Shown here piece by piece: positions 1 to 10,775 of a DNA stretch of 64,000 bases. The notes beneath the pieces are model-generated. The model made no database searches. It saw only the letters and a list, made by a program, of their open reading frames with translations, and was not told the DNA's origin. The stretch is taken from positions 62,001 through 126,000 of the forward strand of contig DRHW01000034.1 of NCBI GenBank assembly GCA_011053005.1, in the 5' to 3' direction. The DNA is from Methylophaga sp. (GTDB lineage Bacteria; Pseudomonadota; Gammaproteobacteria; Nitrosococcales; Methylophagaceae). Position 1 is the first letter of the stretch, and each line of letters starts with the position of its first letter. Both the position numbers and the translations under genes were made by a program.

Positions 1-2062
1 ATTAGAAAAAGAACAAGCCGCAGCAAAAGTTGTTGCAGAGCAATTAGCTAAAGAACAAAAAGCGGCACGTGCTAAAGCGAAAGCTGAAGAAAAACCAGCT
101 GAAGCAAAAGCGGCTCCAGAATCGAAAGATGCTGCCGGTCGTAAAGGTGGTCGTTTCACCAAAGGTGTAGCAACAGAACGCAAAGAATTACACGTTTCAG
201 ATGGCAAAGGTCGCCGCAAGAAGAAAAAAGGCGCAGCAGCTGTACAGCAAAAATCTACACTTATGGAAGGTTCTGATGAACATGGCTTCTCAATGCCAAC
301 AGCACCAACCGTACATGAAATCGATGTGCCAGAAACAATCAGCGTATCTGACTTAGCTTTACGTATGCATGTTAAGGCGGCCGAAGTAATTAAAGCATTG
401 ATGGGCTTAGGTACGATGGCCACTATCAATCAAGTTTTAGATCAAGATACCGCCGTTATTCTTGTCGAAGAAATGGGCCATATTGCAAAACCTGTCCAAG
501 ATAATGAAGTTGAATTAGCCTTATTAGGCGCTGATACTGATACTGGTGAGTCTGAAGTGCGCGCCCCTGTTGTGACCGTAATGGGACATGTTGATCATGG
601 TAAAACATCACTACTAGATTACATTCGTCGTACAAAAGTAACGACGGGCGAAGCGGGTGGAATAACACAACATATCGGTGCTTATAAAGTTGAAACTAGC
701 CGTGGTGAGATCACTTTCTTGGATACGCCTGGCCATGCTGCATTTACCGAAATGCGCTTACGTGGTGCACAAGTAACGGATGTCGTCGTTATCGTTGTCG
801 CTGCAGATGATGGTGTTATGCCACAAACCCTTGAAGCAGTAAAACATGCTAAATCAGCGAATTCTTTATTGATTGTTGCCGTTAATAAAATGGATAAGCA
901 AGACGCTAATCCAGACCGCGTTAAACAAGAATTAGCCAATCATGACGTATTACCTGAGGATTGGGGCGGTGATGTTCCGTTCATTCCTGTATCAGCATTG
1001 ACCGGTGACGGTATTGATAATTTATTAGATGCGATTTCACTACAAGCCGAAATGCTTGAACTGAAAGCACCAGTTACAGGTGCAGCTTCTGGTGTTGTTA
1101 TCGAGGCGCGTTTAGATAAAGGCCGCGGTACGATTGCGACGGTATTAGTACAAAAAGGTACGTTGAAAAAAGGTGATATCGTCATCGTTGGTCAAGAATA
1201 CGGTCGTGTTCGTGCGATGTTCAATGAGCAAGGTGAAGCAATGTCTTCTGCTGGTCCATCGACACCTGTTGAGTTATTAGGTTTATCTGGAACACCTGCT
1301 TCAGGTGATGAATTGCAAGTTGCACCTGATGAGCGTAAAGCGCGTGAAGTGGCGACATACCGTAAAACGAAAGCACGTGAATTGAAAATGGCTCAACAAC
1401 AATCTGCTAAGTTGGACAATATGTTCAATGAAATGGAATCGGGCGATGTGAAAACATTGAACGTTGTTGTTAAAGCGGACGTACATGGTAGTGCTGAAGC
1501 GGTTAGCCAAGGTTTGCTGAAATTATCGACAGATCTAGTTAGAGTAAATATTGTTTCTTCTGGTGTCGGTGGTATTAACGAAACAGATGCACAATTAGCT
1601 GCTGCATCTAACGCTATTTTGATTGGTTTTAATGTTCGTGCTGATAATACTGCTCGAAAAGTAATTGCTGAGAAAGGCTTAGATGTTCAATACTTCAGTA
1701 TCATTTACGACTTACTTGATCTTGTAACTCAAGCTATGACAGGCATGCTAGAACCCGTTTATAAAGATGAAATTATTGGTTTGGCACGTGTTGATGATGT
1801 CTTCAGCTCGCCTAAGTTTGGTGATATCGCGGGTTGTTTGGTAACTGAAGGCACAATCAGACTATCAAGCCCAATTCGTGTATTACGTAATAATGTTGTT
1901 ATTTACGAAGGTGAACTTGAGTCTTTACGTCGCTTCAAAGATGATGTTAAAGAGGTTCAATCTGGTGTCGAATGTGGTATCGGTGTTAAGAACTACAAAG
2001 ATGTTAAAGCGGGTGACCAAATCGAAGTATTCGAACGTACTTTAGTGAAAGCTAAACTATAA
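1..2062 (+). CDS. infB: Translation initiation factor IF-2 (5' end outside window)
   Basis: IF-2 is the GTPase that brings fMet-tRNA to the 30S subunit and promotes 70S assembly. The reading frame is open from base 2, so the ATG at 263 offered by the ORF track is internal. The first 85 or so visible codons are the lysine/alanine/glutamate-rich linker typical of gammaproteobacterial IF-2. Then come the IF-2 N-terminal helical domain and the G domain with [17 protein letters not shown] and NKMD, followed by the beta-barrel and C-terminal tRNA-binding domains. The stop shares one base with the rbfA start (TAATG). The order infB-rbfA-truB-rpsO-pnp is the classical one. Identification is certain; only the N-terminus is missing. 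Confidence 0.98.
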   Translation, partial: LEKEQAAAKVVAEQLAKEQKAARAKAKAEEKPAEAKAAPESKDAAGRKGGRFTKGVATERKELHVSDGKGRRKKKKGAAAVQQKSTLMEGSDEHGFSMPTAPTVHEIDVPETISVSDLALRMHVKAAEVIKALMGLGTMATINQVLDQDTAVILVEEMGHIAKPVQDNEVELALLGADTDTGESEVRAPVVTVMGHVDHGKTSLLDYIRRTKVTTGEAGGITQHIGAYKVETSRGEITFLDTPGHAAFTEMRLRGAQVTDVVVIVVAADDGVMPQTLEAVKHAKSANSLLIVAVNKMDKQDANPDRVKQELANHDVLPEDWGGDVPFIPVSALTGDGIDNLLDAISLQAEMLELKAPVTGAASGVVIEARLDKGRGTIATVLVQKGTLKKGDIVIVGQEYGRVRAMFNEQGEAMSSAGPSTPVELLGLSGTPASGDELQVAPDERKAREVATYRKTKARELKMAQQQSAKLDNMFNEMESGDVKTLNVVVKADVHGSAEAVSQGLLKLSTDLVRVNIVSSGVGGINETDAQLAAASNAILIGFNVRADNTARKVIAEKGLDVQYFSIIYDLLDLVTQAMTGMLEPVYKDEIIGLARVDDVFSSPKFGDIAGCLVTEGTIRLSSPIRVLRNNVVIYEGELESLRRFKDDVKEVQSGVECGIGVKNYKDVKAGDQIEVFERTLVKAKL

Positions 2063-2469
2063 TGGCTAGAGAATTTAGTCGTACCAATCGAATTAGCGAA
2101 GTCATCATGCGCGAGCTGGCTCAAATGCTTCAACATGAAGTATCTGATCCACGGGTCGGCATGGTGACGGTTTCTCATGTTGATGTAACGGCTGATCTGA
2201 AATATGCAAAAGTCTATGTAACAAGATTGGGTTCGGTAGAATCTGAAGATGATATGGATGAATGTTTAAAAGGATTAGCAAGAGCATCGGGGTTTTTGCG
2301 CCGAGGTATTGCCAACCGTATTGATTTACGGATTGTGCCTGAATTACGTTTTTATTATGATAAGTCATTGCTTCATGGGTTCCACATGGATCAATTGATT
2401 GCGGAAGCCAATACTGATCTTTCTGACGATATCGACACAGACACTGACACAAATTCAGAAGATAAATAA
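2062..2469 (+). CDS. rbfA: 30S ribosome-binding factor A
   Basis: RbfA is a small KH-fold protein that binds the immature 30S subunit and helps 16S rRNA 5'-end maturation, also in cold adaptation. The 135-residue product has the family start [15 protein letters not shown], the segment DPRVGMVTVSHVDV and the RIVPELRFYYDKS block. The C-terminus is a short acidic Asp/Thr-rich tail (DDIDTDTDTNSEDK). The ATG overlaps the infB stop, implying translational coupling, and truB begins 8 bases after the stop. Length is normal for the family. Confidence 0.96.
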   Translation: MAREFSRTNRISEVIMRELAQMLQHEVSDPRVGMVTVSHVDVTADLKYAKVYVTRLGSVESEDDMDECLKGLARASGFLRRGIANRIDLRIVPELRFYYDKSLLHGFHMDQLIAEANTDLSDDIDTDTDTNSEDK

Positions 2470-2477
2470 GCAGTTAG

Positions 2478-3404
2478 ATGGGACGTCGTAATAAAAAAGG
2501 CCGCGATATAACCGGCATTATCATTATTGATAAACCGACAGGCCGTAGTTCTAATCATGTGCTACAACAAGTTAAACGATTGTTTGATGCGAATAAAGCC
2601 GGTCACACGGGCAGTTTAGATCCATTAGCGACTGGTGTATTACCGGTATGTTTGGGTGAAGCCACTAAAGTCTCTTCTTATTTACTTGATGCCGATAAGC
2701 AATATCATGTGACCTGCCGATTAGGAACGGTCACTGATAGCGGTGATTCTGATGGCGAAGTGGTATCAACAAGCGATATTCCTGAATTTACCGAGCATGA
2801 TGTGCTCGCATTATTACCGTCTTTTATTGGCGAACTAGATCAAGTTCCACCTATGTTTTCAGCGTTGAAACATCAGGGACAGCCACTGTACAAATTAGCT
2901 CGCCAAGGTATCGAGGTTGAACGCAAATCTCGTCGAATTACTATTTACGATATCAAACTACTCGCTATTACCGCCGATAGTTTTACCTTAGATGTGCGTT
3001 GCAGCAAAGGTACTTATATTCGTACATTAGTTGAAGAAATTAGCGATGCTTTGGGTTCTGCGGGTCATGTGATTATGTTAAGACGGGTCGCGGCAGCAGG
3101 TTATATCGAGCAACAAGCAATTTCAATCGAGCAATTGCTTGCAAGTGCTGAAAACGGAATCTCTGCATTAGATGAATTATTATTGCCAGCAGAAGATGCT
3201 TTGTCAGATTGGCCATCAGTAGAATTATCAGATTATTTGGTTGCGTCGATAAGACAAGGCCGAGCGGTTAAGGTCGAACAAGCATTCGAACGCGCAAATG
3301 TGAGATTGTTTAATCCTTTGCACGAATTCATTGGTTTAGCCGAAATGACTGATGATGGGATGGTACAGCCAAAACGCGTATTTGTAGTACCAGACATACA
3401 GTAA
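2478..3404 (+). CDS. truB: tRNA pseudouridine(55) synthase TruB
   Basis: TruB makes pseudouridine 55 in the T-loop of tRNAs. The 308-residue protein carries the catalytic motif GHTGSLDPLATGVLP, whose Asp is the nucleophile, plus the later conserved segment RCSKGTYIRTLVEEI. The N-terminus (GIIIIDKPTGRSSN) matches the usual TruB opening. The C-terminal ~80 residues correspond to the PUA-like/TruB C-terminal domain. It follows rbfA closely and precedes rpsO after a 140-base gap that may hold an rpsO promoter, which I could not pin down. Confidence 0.96.
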   Translation: MGRRNKKGRDITGIIIIDKPTGRSSNHVLQQVKRLFDANKAGHTGSLDPLATGVLPVCLGEATKVSSYLLDADKQYHVTCRLGTVTDSGDSDGEVVSTSDIPEFTEHDVLALLPSFIGELDQVPPMFSALKHQGQPLYKLARQGIEVERKSRRITIYDIKLLAITADSFTLDVRCSKGTYIRTLVEEISDALGSAGHVIMLRRVAAAGYIEQQAISIEQLLASAENGISALDELLLPAEDALSDWPSVELSDYLVASIRQGRAVKVEQAFERANVRLFNPLHEFIGLAEMTDDGMVQPKRVFVVPDIQ

Positions 3405-3544
3405 AATATTGTTTGTATTGAAAAAGGTGAGTAGAATGTCATCCTTTTAAAAGGTTGGATATCTTGGTATTGAGTGCTGAGGTAATCCAGAATTTAACTC
3501 GTAGCAAAAAATAGAAATGCTACACTCAAAAGTTGGAGTTTTTA

Positions 3545-3814
3545 ATGTCATTAACACTAGAACAAACACAAGAAATTGTGGCTAAATACAAACGTTCAGA
3601 AACAGATACAGGTTCTGCTGAAGTACAAGTTGCTTTATTAACTGCACGTATCTTAGATCTTGCTGACCATTTCAAAACAAACATCCATGATCACCATTCG
3701 CGCCAAGGTTTATTAAAAATGGTAAGTGGTCGTCGTAAAATGTTGGATTATTTGAAAAAGAAAGATATCGTTCGTTACCGTGATCTAATTGCTAGCCTAG
3801 GTCTACGTCGCTAA
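3545..3814 (+). CDS. rpsO: 30S ribosomal protein S15
   Basis: S15 is a primary 16S rRNA-binding protein of the 30S platform. The start at 3545 gives the usual 89-residue protein [15 protein letters not shown] and has GGAG 6 bases upstream. The ORF-track start at 3533 is a TTG that overlaps this ribosome binding site and is rejected. Conserved S15 features include [12 protein letters not shown], the histidine-rich [12 protein letters not shown] and [14 protein letters not shown] strong terminator lies between rpsO and pnp, as in many relatives. Confidence 0.97.
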   Translation: MSLTLEQTQEIVAKYKRSETDTGSAEVQVALLTARILDLADHFKTNIHDHHSRQGLLKMVSGRRKMLDYLKKKDIVRYRDLIASLGLRR

Positions 3815-3892
3815 GCATTGTTTTCAGTAATACAAAATATGAATGTGATAATGCTCTCGTTAAGTAACGATAGCAGGCTGATCGTTTAAAAT

Positions 3893-3935
3893 ATGCCCCT
3901 GAAGCCTCATGGTTTCAGGGGCATATTTGTTTTTA
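3893..3935 (+). terminator. Rho-independent terminator between rpsO and pnp
   Basis: An 11-bp stem (ATGCCCCTGAA paired with TTCAGGGGCAT) is followed by ATTTGTTTTT. It lies 80 bases after rpsO and about 70 bases before pnp. Part of the transcription may read through into pnp, as in E. coli, where the pnp leader is processed by RNase III. Confidence 0.85.
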
Positions 3936-4007
3936 GGTTTTAAAATTATCAGACGCTGCGGAATAAGCCGTTAGCATTAATAATAGTCAAGAGAAAGGAA
4001 CAGAATA

Positions 4008-6104
4008 GTGAATTCAGTAAAAAAGACAGTTCAATATGGTGACCATATTTTAAGTCTTGAAACCGGTAAAGTAGCACGTCAAGCAGGCGGTGCAATCATT
4101 GCTAGCCTTGGTGAAACCTCTGTATTAGTTACCGTTGTCGGCAAAAAAAATGTTCAGCCAGGCCAAGATTTCTTTCCTTTAACCGTTAACTATCAAGAAC
4201 GTACTTATTCAGCAGGTAAAATTCCTGGTGGTTTCTTTAAACGCGAAGGTCGTCCTTCTGAAAAAGAAACGTTAACATCACGTCTAATCGATCGCCCTTT
4301 ACGTCCTTTATTCCCTAAAGGCTTTTTGAATGAAGTTCAGGTTATTGCGACTGTTGTAGCATTAGATCCAGCGATTGATCCAGATATCCCTGCGATGATT
4401 GGTGCTTCTGCTGCTTTAGCAATTTCAGGCATTCCATTTAATGGTCCAATTGCAGGTGCGCGTGTTGGTTATGTTGATGGCGGATTTGTTTTAAATCCAA
4501 GCAAAGAACAATTAAAAACAAGTGATTTAGATTTAGTGGTTGCCGGTACTGACAGTGCAGTATTGATGGTTGAATCTGAAGCGGCTGAATTGCCTGAAGA
4601 AGTGATGTTAGGCGCAGTAATGTTTGGTCATGAACAATTACAAACTGCGATTAACCTTGTAAAAGAACTCCAAGCAGAAGCAGGTAAAGAACCATGGGAT
4701 TGGTCTGCACCCGTTAAAAATGGCAGTGTTTACGATGAAGTTAAAGCTAACGCTTATGCAGGTATCGAAGCAGCTTACACAATTAGCGATAAATTAGAAC
4801 GCCAAGATCAATTAGCGGTGGTACGCACTGCTGCTGTTGAAGCTTTAGCGGGCGAAGATTCAGATTTTTCAGCTGATGAAGTTAAAGGCACTTTTGCTAA
4901 ATTAGAAAAAGAATTAGTACGTGGCAGAATCATTGCTGGTCAGCCACGTATCGATGGTCGTGACACTAAAACAGTGCGTAAAGTGACTGTTGAAACAACA
5001 GTGTTACCACGCGTTCATGGGTCTGCGTTGTTTACACGTGGTGAAACACAAGCGATTGTTGTTGCAACATTAGGTGCTGAACGTGACTCGCAAATGATTG
5101 ATGCGGTTGAAGGTGAATACCGTGATCGTTTCATGTTACATTACAATTTCCCTCCATTCTGCGTGGGTGAAACTGGTTTTGTTGGTTCACCTAAACGTCG
5201 TGAAATCGGCCATGGTAAATTAGCAAAACGTGGTATCCAAGCTGTAATGCCTTCTGCTGAAGAATTCCCATATGTAGTTCGTGTGGTTTCTGAAATCACA
5301 GAATCAAACGGTTCAAGCTCAATGGCTTCTGTTTGTGGTACAAGTTTGGCATTGATGGATGCCGGTGTGCCTATTAAAGCACCAGTTGCTGGTATCGCGA
5401 TGGGCTTAATCAAAGAAGAAAATGGTTATGCTGTATTGACGGATATCTTGGGTGATGAAGATCACTTAGGCGATATGGACTTTAAAGTAGCGGGTACTGA
5501 AAAAGGTGTAACCGCGCTGCAAATGGATATCAAGATTGAAGGTATCAATGAAGAAATTATGCGTACAGCATTGGCTCAAGCGCGTGATGGTCGTTTAACG
5601 ATTCTTGAAACAATGAATGCAAATCTTTCAACACATCGTCAAGAAATGTCAGAATTTGCACCACGTATTATTACGATCAAAATCAATTCAGATAAAATTC
5701 GTGACGTAATTGGTAAAGGTGGTGCAACCATCCGTGCCTTGACTGAAGAAACGGGTGCTGTGATCGATATTCAAGATGACGGCACAGTGATGATTTTCTC
5801 TTCTGATTTTAACGCAGGTCAAGATGCGTTACGTCGCATCGAGCAAATTACTGCTGAGATTGAAGTGGGTCAAATCTATGAAGGTCGTGTTGCTAAATTA
5901 ATGGACTTCGGTGCGTTTGTAACAATCTTACCGGGTAAAGATGGCTTAGTGCATATTTCACAAATTTCTGATGAACGCGTAGAAAATGTGAGCGACAAAT
6001 TAACGGAAGGTGATTTGATTCAAGTTAAAGTACTTGAAGTTGATCGCCAAGGTCGTATTCGTTTAAGCATGAAAGCAGTTAATGAAGAAGCAACTGAAGC
6101 ATAA
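4008..6104 (+). CDS. pnp: Polyribonucleotide nucleotidyltransferase (PNPase)
   Basis: PNPase is a trimeric phosphorolytic 3'-5' exoribonuclease of the RNA degradosome. The start is a GTG with an upstream AAAGGAA box, giving [15 protein letters not shown]. The 698-residue protein has two RNase PH domains (first with [19 protein letters not shown], second with the phosphate-binding [12 protein letters not shown] segment), then KH ([17 protein letters not shown]) and S1 ([29 protein letters not shown]) domains. Length and domain order are normal. It ends just before a strong terminator and looks like the last gene of the infB-pnp cluster. Confidence 0.98.
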   Translation: MNSVKKTVQYGDHILSLETGKVARQAGGAIIASLGETSVLVTVVGKKNVQPGQDFFPLTVNYQERTYSAGKIPGGFFKREGRPSEKETLTSRLIDRPLRPLFPKGFLNEVQVIATVVALDPAIDPDIPAMIGASAALAISGIPFNGPIAGARVGYVDGGFVLNPSKEQLKTSDLDLVVAGTDSAVLMVESEAAELPEEVMLGAVMFGHEQLQTAINLVKELQAEAGKEPWDWSAPVKNGSVYDEVKANAYAGIEAAYTISDKLERQDQLAVVRTAAVEALAGEDSDFSADEVKGTFAKLEKELVRGRIIAGQPRIDGRDTKTVRKVTVETTVLPRVHGSALFTRGETQAIVVATLGAERDSQMIDAVEGEYRDRFMLHYNFPPFCVGETGFVGSPKRREIGHGKLAKRGIQAVMPSAEEFPYVVRVVSEITESNGSSSMASVCGTSLALMDAGVPIKAPVAGIAMGLIKEENGYAVLTDILGDEDHLGDMDFKVAGTEKGVTALQMDIKIEGINEEIMRTALAQARDGRLTILETMNANLSTHRQEMSEFAPRIITIKINSDKIRDVIGKGGATIRALTEETGAVIDIQDDGTVMIFSSDFNAGQDALRRIEQITAEIEVGQIYEGRVAKLMDFGAFVTILPGKDGLVHISQISDERVENVSDKLTEGDLIQVKVLEVDRQGRIRLSMKAVNEEATEA

Positions 6105-6128
6105 ACTTTAGTTCGCTTCTGAAGTAAC

Positions 6129-6159
6129 AAAAAAGCCCCGTTAATCGGGGCTTTTTTTT
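6129..6159 (+). terminator. Rho-independent terminator after pnp
   Basis: AAAAGCCCCG, the loop TTAAT, then CGGGGCTTTTTTTT. A compact GC stem with a run of eight T residues 25 bases after the pnp stop. The A-run on the other side could also make it work in reverse. The 230 bases from here to prfC hold no recognisable gene. Confidence 0.9.
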
Positions 6160-6389
6160 AGCTATTGATTGAGCAGATGGTCTATCGTTTCAAGTGATTA
6201 ATAACCATGAACAAAAGACTGTATTAAACGATTTATAGCCTTCCGCCGAAAGAACAATCCAGCGCAGCTCATATTATATTCAATAATCCTTCCTCGCTAT
6301 CACCATTCATCTGATGCCTGAATAACATGCATCGTCCATTTTCTGCCGAGTAATGTAGAATAGTCGGTTTTTCATAATCAGATTATTCC

Positions 6390-7964
6390 ATGGCTGAGTT
6401 ATTAGCAGAAATCAATAAGCGCCGCACCTTTGCGATCATTTCGCATCCCGATGCCGGTAAGACCACATTGACAGAAAAACTACTGTTATTTAGTGGCATG
6501 ATTCAACAAGCAGGTAGCGTTAAATCACGCAAAACAGATCGCCATGCTACATCTGATTGGATGGAAATGGAGAAAGAAAGGGGGATCTCGGTCACGTCTT
6601 CAGTGATGCAGTTTGAGCATAATGATTGCATCGTTAACTTATTAGATACGCCGGGCCATGCTGATTTCTCGGAAGATACTTATCGCACATTAACCGCGGT
6701 TGACTCAGCATTGATGGTGATTGATATTGCTAAAGGTGTTGAAGAACGCACTATTAAATTAATGGAAGTTTGTCGACTACGTGACACGCCTATTTTGACC
6801 TTTATCAACAAGATGGATCGTGAAGGTCGTGAGCCGATTGATATCTTGGATGAAGTTGAATCTATCCTTAATATTCAATGCGCGCCTATTACGTGGCCTA
6901 TTGGGATGGGGAAAAATTTTAAAGGGATTTTCCATCTACAAAATAATAGCGTCCATATATTTGAGCCGCATAGTGATAAAGTCGGAGAAATAATCCAAGG
7001 TTTAGATAACCCGAGACTAGATGAATTATTTGGTGATTTAGCCGGAGAGTTACGTGAGGAGATTGATTTAGTCCGTGGTGCTAGTCATGAGTTTGATAAT
7101 GATGCCTTTTTAGCTGGTGAGTTGTCGCCAGTATTTTTTGGTTCTGCGATGAATAATTTCGGCATCACGGAATTAATGGATTCGTTTGTTGATATTGCGC
7201 CTGCACCACAAGGCCGTGAAACAAAAACACGTGTAGTTGCTGCCAGTGAAACACCATTTAGCGGTTTTGTTTTTAAAATTCAAGCCAATATGGATCCGAA
7301 ACATCGCGATCGGATCGCCTTTTTGCGAGTGTGTTCGGGTCAATATACAAAAGGTATGAAATTACGGCATGTGAGAACTGGCAAAGATGTCGTTATTGCA
7401 AATGCAGTTACGTTTATGGCGGCTGAACGTGAACAAGCTGAAGTGGCATGGCCCGGTGATATTTTGGGTTTACATAACCATGGGACGATTCAAATTGGCG
7501 ATACCTTCACCCAAGGTGAAGATATGCAATTTACCGGTATTCCTTATTTTGCACCTGAATTGTTTCGCCGAGTACGCTTAAGAGATCCACTCAAAATGAA
7601 AGCTTTATCAAAAGGCTTGCAGCAATTGAGCGAAGAAGGCGCCACGCAGTTATTTAGACCGTTATCTAATAACGATCTAATTTTAGGTGCCGTTGGTGTT
7701 TTACAATTTGACGTGGTTGCGCATCGTCTGAAAGGTGAATATAGTGTTGATTGCAGCTATGAGGCCGTGCAAGTTTATACAGCGCGCTGGGTGTATTGTT
7801 CAAATGCTAAGAAACTAGAAGAATTCAAACAAAAAGCGGCGCTTAATTTAGCCTTAGATGGTTCGGGTGGATTGACTTATATTGCACCAACTCGAGTTAA
7901 CTTAGATCTAACGATGGAACGCTGGCCCGATATAGAATTTAAATCAACACGCGAACATACCTAG
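6390..7964 (+). CDS. prfC: Peptide chain release factor 3
   Basis: RF3 is the translational GTPase that recycles RF1 and RF2 from the ribosome after peptide release. The 524-residue protein has the G1 loop HPDAGKTTL, an effector region with [21 protein letters not shown] and [10 protein letters not shown]. The distinguishing RF3 segments ([20 protein letters not shown] and [16 protein letters not shown]) separate it from EF-G. Length is normal. It stands alone between pnp and a small CBS-domain gene. Confidence 0.97.
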   Translation: MAELLAEINKRRTFAIISHPDAGKTTLTEKLLLFSGMIQQAGSVKSRKTDRHATSDWMEMEKERGISVTSSVMQFEHNDCIVNLLDTPGHADFSEDTYRTLTAVDSALMVIDIAKGVEERTIKLMEVCRLRDTPILTFINKMDREGREPIDILDEVESILNIQCAPITWPIGMGKNFKGIFHLQNNSVHIFEPHSDKVGEIIQGLDNPRLDELFGDLAGELREEIDLVRGASHEFDNDAFLAGELSPVFFGSAMNNFGITELMDSFVDIAPAPQGRETKTRVVAASETPFSGFVFKIQANMDPKHRDRIAFLRVCSGQYTKGMKLRHVRTGKDVVIANAVTFMAAEREQAEVAWPGDILGLHNHGTIQIGDTFTQGEDMQFTGIPYFAPELFRRVRLRDPLKMKALSKGLQQLSEEGATQLFRPLSNNDLILGAVGVLQFDVVAHRLKGEYSVDCSYEAVQVYTARWVYCSNAKKLEEFKQKAALNLALDGSGGLTYIAPTRVNLDLTMERWPDIEFKSTREHT

Positions 7965-8046
7965 CGATAACAATTGATTTGCCTTTATTAGACTTACTCA
8001 AGCAGAATAGCAATTAAGCGGTTTATTCAACAAAGAGGGACGAGCG

Positions 8047-8508
8047 ATGAAAGTTAGAGCGATTACTAAGAATAAAGGTAAGCCTGTACTTGGTTTGGCT
8101 CCTAGTGACTCACTTGATATGGCGGTGAGTTTAATGATGGATAATCGTATCGGTTCTCTTGTCGTGACTGAGAATGGTAAGCTGATTGGGATATTGTCAG
8201 AAAGAGATATATTAAAAGTGTTGCATAAAAAACAGGCAATGTGGTCACCGATTACGGTTGCTGATGCGATGACTCCGGTTCCCTTTGTATGTGAGCCTGA
8301 CAATACCTTAGAAGAAGTGATGAACATAATGGTAGACAATAATGTTCGCCACTTACCTGTTGTTTATCAGGGAAAACTGGAAGGAATGTTGTCGATAACA
8401 GACATTGTCGAAGAATTGCTCAAAAAAGCTAAATTTGAAAATAAATTATTGAAAAATTATATTCAAAACTGGCCGGATGCTGAACAAGGCGAGACGCCAG
8501 CAGCTTAA
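8047..8508 (+). CDS. Stand-alone CBS-domain pair protein
   Basis: A 153-residue protein made almost entirely of two CBS motifs (about residues 10-65 and 75-135), with the typical NRIGSLVVTENGKLIGILSERDI and NNVRHLPVVYQGKLEGMLSITDIVEELL. Such pairs bind adenosine nucleotides or NAD and usually sense energy state; the partner of this one is unknown. The ribosome binding site GAGGGACGAGCG precedes the ATG. It converges on uvrB. A second CBS-pair protein lies at 36489. Confidence 0.88.
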   Translation: MKVRAITKNKGKPVLGLAPSDSLDMAVSLMMDNRIGSLVVTENGKLIGILSERDILKVLHKKQAMWSPITVADAMTPVPFVCEPDNTLEEVMNIMVDNNVRHLPVVYQGKLEGMLSITDIVEELLKKAKFENKLLKNYIQNWPDAEQGETPAA

Positions 8509-8549
8509 TCTCATCATTTGATTTAATATATGGGGACTCTCTCTCCGGT

Positions 8550-10565
8550 TCAGTCATTACTCAGCTTGAAGGCGATAGCGCGGATATGTTCCATTTCATC
8601 ACGTAGTTTTCCTGCCTCTTCAAACTCTAAATTCTGAGCATGACGATACATTGCTTGCTCCATTTGCTGTAGTCTTTTTGCGAGCTGTTTTGGCGTTAAC
8701 GCACCATATTTAGCATGTTCTTCTGCAACTCTAACTATGTGCTGCCTATCGTTACGTTTTTCTTCTTGTTTATCATCAATACTATTACGAATCGCTTTCT
8801 TGATGCCGGTAGGTGTAATGCCATGTTCCGTATTATAAGCGACTTGTTTTTCACGACGACGATCGGTTTCATCTATTGCACGTTGCATCGAACCTGTCAT
8901 GCGATCCGCATATAAAATTGCTTTACCATTTAGATTTCGCGCAGCACGACCAATGGTTTGAATGAGCGAGCGTTCCGAACGTAAAAAACCTTCTTTATCT
9001 GCATCTAAAATGGCGACCAATGACACTTCAGGAATATCTAAACCTTCACGTAATAAGTTAATACCAATCAATACATCAAATTCACCTAAACGAAGATCTC
9101 GCAATATTTCGACACGTTCAACAGTATCAATATCTGAGTGGAGATAGCGAACTTTAACGCCATGTTCGCGTAAATAATCGGTCAAATCTTCGGACATACG
9201 TTTAGTTAATGTCGTGACCAATACGCGTTCATTAATCGCGCTACGTTTATTAATTTCTGATAATAAATCGTCAACTTGTGTGGCGACGGGGCGAATTTCA
9301 ACTTCGGGATCAATTAAGCCCGTTGGCCGCACTACTTGTTCAACAATCGAGCTGGCGTGTTCTGCCTCATAGGTTGAAGGTGTCGCCGATACAAAAATAG
9401 TTTGTGGTGCTAAATTTTCCCATTCTTCAAAACGTAATGGGCGATTATCAAGTGCAGATGGCAGACGAAAGCCATAATTAACCAAGGTTTCTTTGCGTGA
9501 ACGGTCACCTTTATACATGGCGCCAATTTGCGGCACCATAACATGACTTTCATCTAAAACTAGTAATGCATCATCAGGTAGATAATCAAATAAAGTCGGT
9601 GGTGCTTCATCGGTACCACGTCCCGACAAATGACGCGAATAGTTTTCAATGCCGTTGCAATAACCTAGTTCCAACATCATTTCGATATCAAAACGTGTGC
9701 GTTGTTCTAAACGCTGAGCTTCAACGAGTTTATTGTCTTTATTTAATACCGCTAAGCGTTCTCTAAGTTCGTCTTTAATCGCATCAACCGCTGATAATAG
9801 TTGATCGCGCGGTGTGACATAGTGAGTTTTAGGATAAATCGTAATGCGACTAAGTCGTTGTAATACTTCGCCGGTTAAAGGGTCGAAATAACAGAGCTGT
9901 TCAATTTCATCATCAAATAATTCCACACGCACTGCGTCACGCTCTGATTCAGCCGGGAAAATATCAATCACGTCACCACGTACGCGATAAGTCCCACGAT
10001 GTAATTCGATGTCATTGCGTTTGTATTGTAATTCGGTGAGACGTTTTAAAATATCACGCTGATTAATCGTGTCACCTTGCACCAGATGTAACACCATTTC
10101 CAAATAAGAGTCTTTATCACCCAAACCATAAATGCATGACACGCTAGATACAATAATCGCATCACGTCGTTCTAACATGGCTTTGGTAGCCGATAAACGC
10201 ATTTGCTCTATTTGTTCGTTAACCGAGGAATCTTTATCAATAAACGTATCGGACGAAGGCACGTAAGCTTCGGGTTGATAATAATCATAATAAGACACGA
10301 AATATTCAACGGCGTTATTAGGAAAGAATTCTTTCATCTCACTATATAACTGTGCCGCTAAAGTTTTATTAGGAGCCAAAATCATCATAGGACGTTGGAC
10401 TGCTTGCGCAACATTGGCGATAGTGAAGGTCTTACCTGATCCGGTTACGCCCAATAAGGTTTGCCACATTTCACCATTGTTAAGACCTTCAACCAAGGAT
10501 TTTATCGCCGTCGGTTGGTCTCCTGCGGGTTCAAATTCGCTTACGAGTTCAAGTTGTTTAGCCAT
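8550..10565 (-). CDS. uvrB: UvrABC system protein B
   Basis: UvrB is the damage-verifying helicase-like core of nucleotide excision repair, loaded by UvrA and then binding UvrC. The 671-residue product has Walker [10 protein letters not shown], the beta-hairpin region [14 protein letters not shown], the Walker B-type LLVLDESHV, helicase motifs V/VI ([28 protein letters not shown]) and a C-terminal UVR domain (residues ~630-665) for UvrC contact. Length is normal. It is divergent from the aminotransferase gene; I found no CTGT-N8-ACAG LexA box upstream. Confidence 0.98.
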   Translation of the reverse strand: MAKQLELVSEFEPAGDQPTAIKSLVEGLNNGEMWQTLLGVTGSGKTFTIANVAQAVQRPMMILAPNKTLAAQLYSEMKEFFPNNAVEYFVSYYDYYQPEAYVPSSDTFIDKDSSVNEQIEQMRLSATKAMLERRDAIIVSSVSCIYGLGDKDSYLEMVLHLVQGDTINQRDILKRLTELQYKRNDIELHRGTYRVRGDVIDIFPAESERDAVRVELFDDEIEQLCYFDPLTGEVLQRLSRITIYPKTHYVTPRDQLLSAVDAIKDELRERLAVLNKDNKLVEAQRLEQRTRFDIEMMLELGYCNGIENYSRHLSGRGTDEAPPTLFDYLPDDALLVLDESHVMVPQIGAMYKGDRSRKETLVNYGFRLPSALDNRPLRFEEWENLAPQTIFVSATPSTYEAEHASSIVEQVVRPTGLIDPEVEIRPVATQVDDLLSEINKRSAINERVLVTTLTKRMSEDLTDYLREHGVKVRYLHSDIDTVERVEILRDLRLGEFDVLIGINLLREGLDIPEVSLVAILDADKEGFLRSERSLIQTIGRAARNLNGKAILYADRMTGSMQRAIDETDRRREKQVAYNTEHGITPTGIKKAIRNSIDDKQEEKRNDRQHIVRVAEEHAKYGALTPKQLAKRLQQMEQAMYRHAQNLEFEEAGKLRDEMEHIRAIAFKLSND

Positions 10566-10660
10566 AGTTCTTCTGCATTATTCAGGTTTGGCGTATATTA
10601 TCTCGTATTTAATTAACTTAAGACCGTATGTACGAAAAGTATTTTTGTCAGAGCCGGACG

Positions 10661-10707
10661 AAAATAGTCGACAAATTTGTTCAAAACACCTGTCTGTCGA
10701 CTATTTT
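10661..10707. repeat. Perfect 13-bp inverted repeat in the uvrB/aminotransferase divergent region
   Basis: AAAATAGTCGACA at 10661-10673 is matched exactly in inverse orientation by TGTCGACTATTTT at 10695-10707, with 21 bases between. There is no T-run, so it is not an ordinary terminator. It sits about 95 bases upstream of uvrB and 70 bases upstream of the aminotransferase start, so it could be an operator or an RNA hairpin. No regulator can be named from sequence alone. Confidence 0.7.
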
Positions 10708-10775
10708 GTATCGCAATGATGAACATAATTAATCGTGCACAGGTTTCAACTTGTACTATAAATGAAGGAATGATT

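Noticed and set aside
456-2178. Minus-strand ORFs inside infB and rbfA
   Set aside because: They are antisense shadows of clear genes, with no ribosome binding sites or family features.
10566-10775. LexA (SOS) box upstream of uvrB
   Set aside because: No CTGT-N8-ACAG match was found; the inverted repeat there does not fit that consensus.
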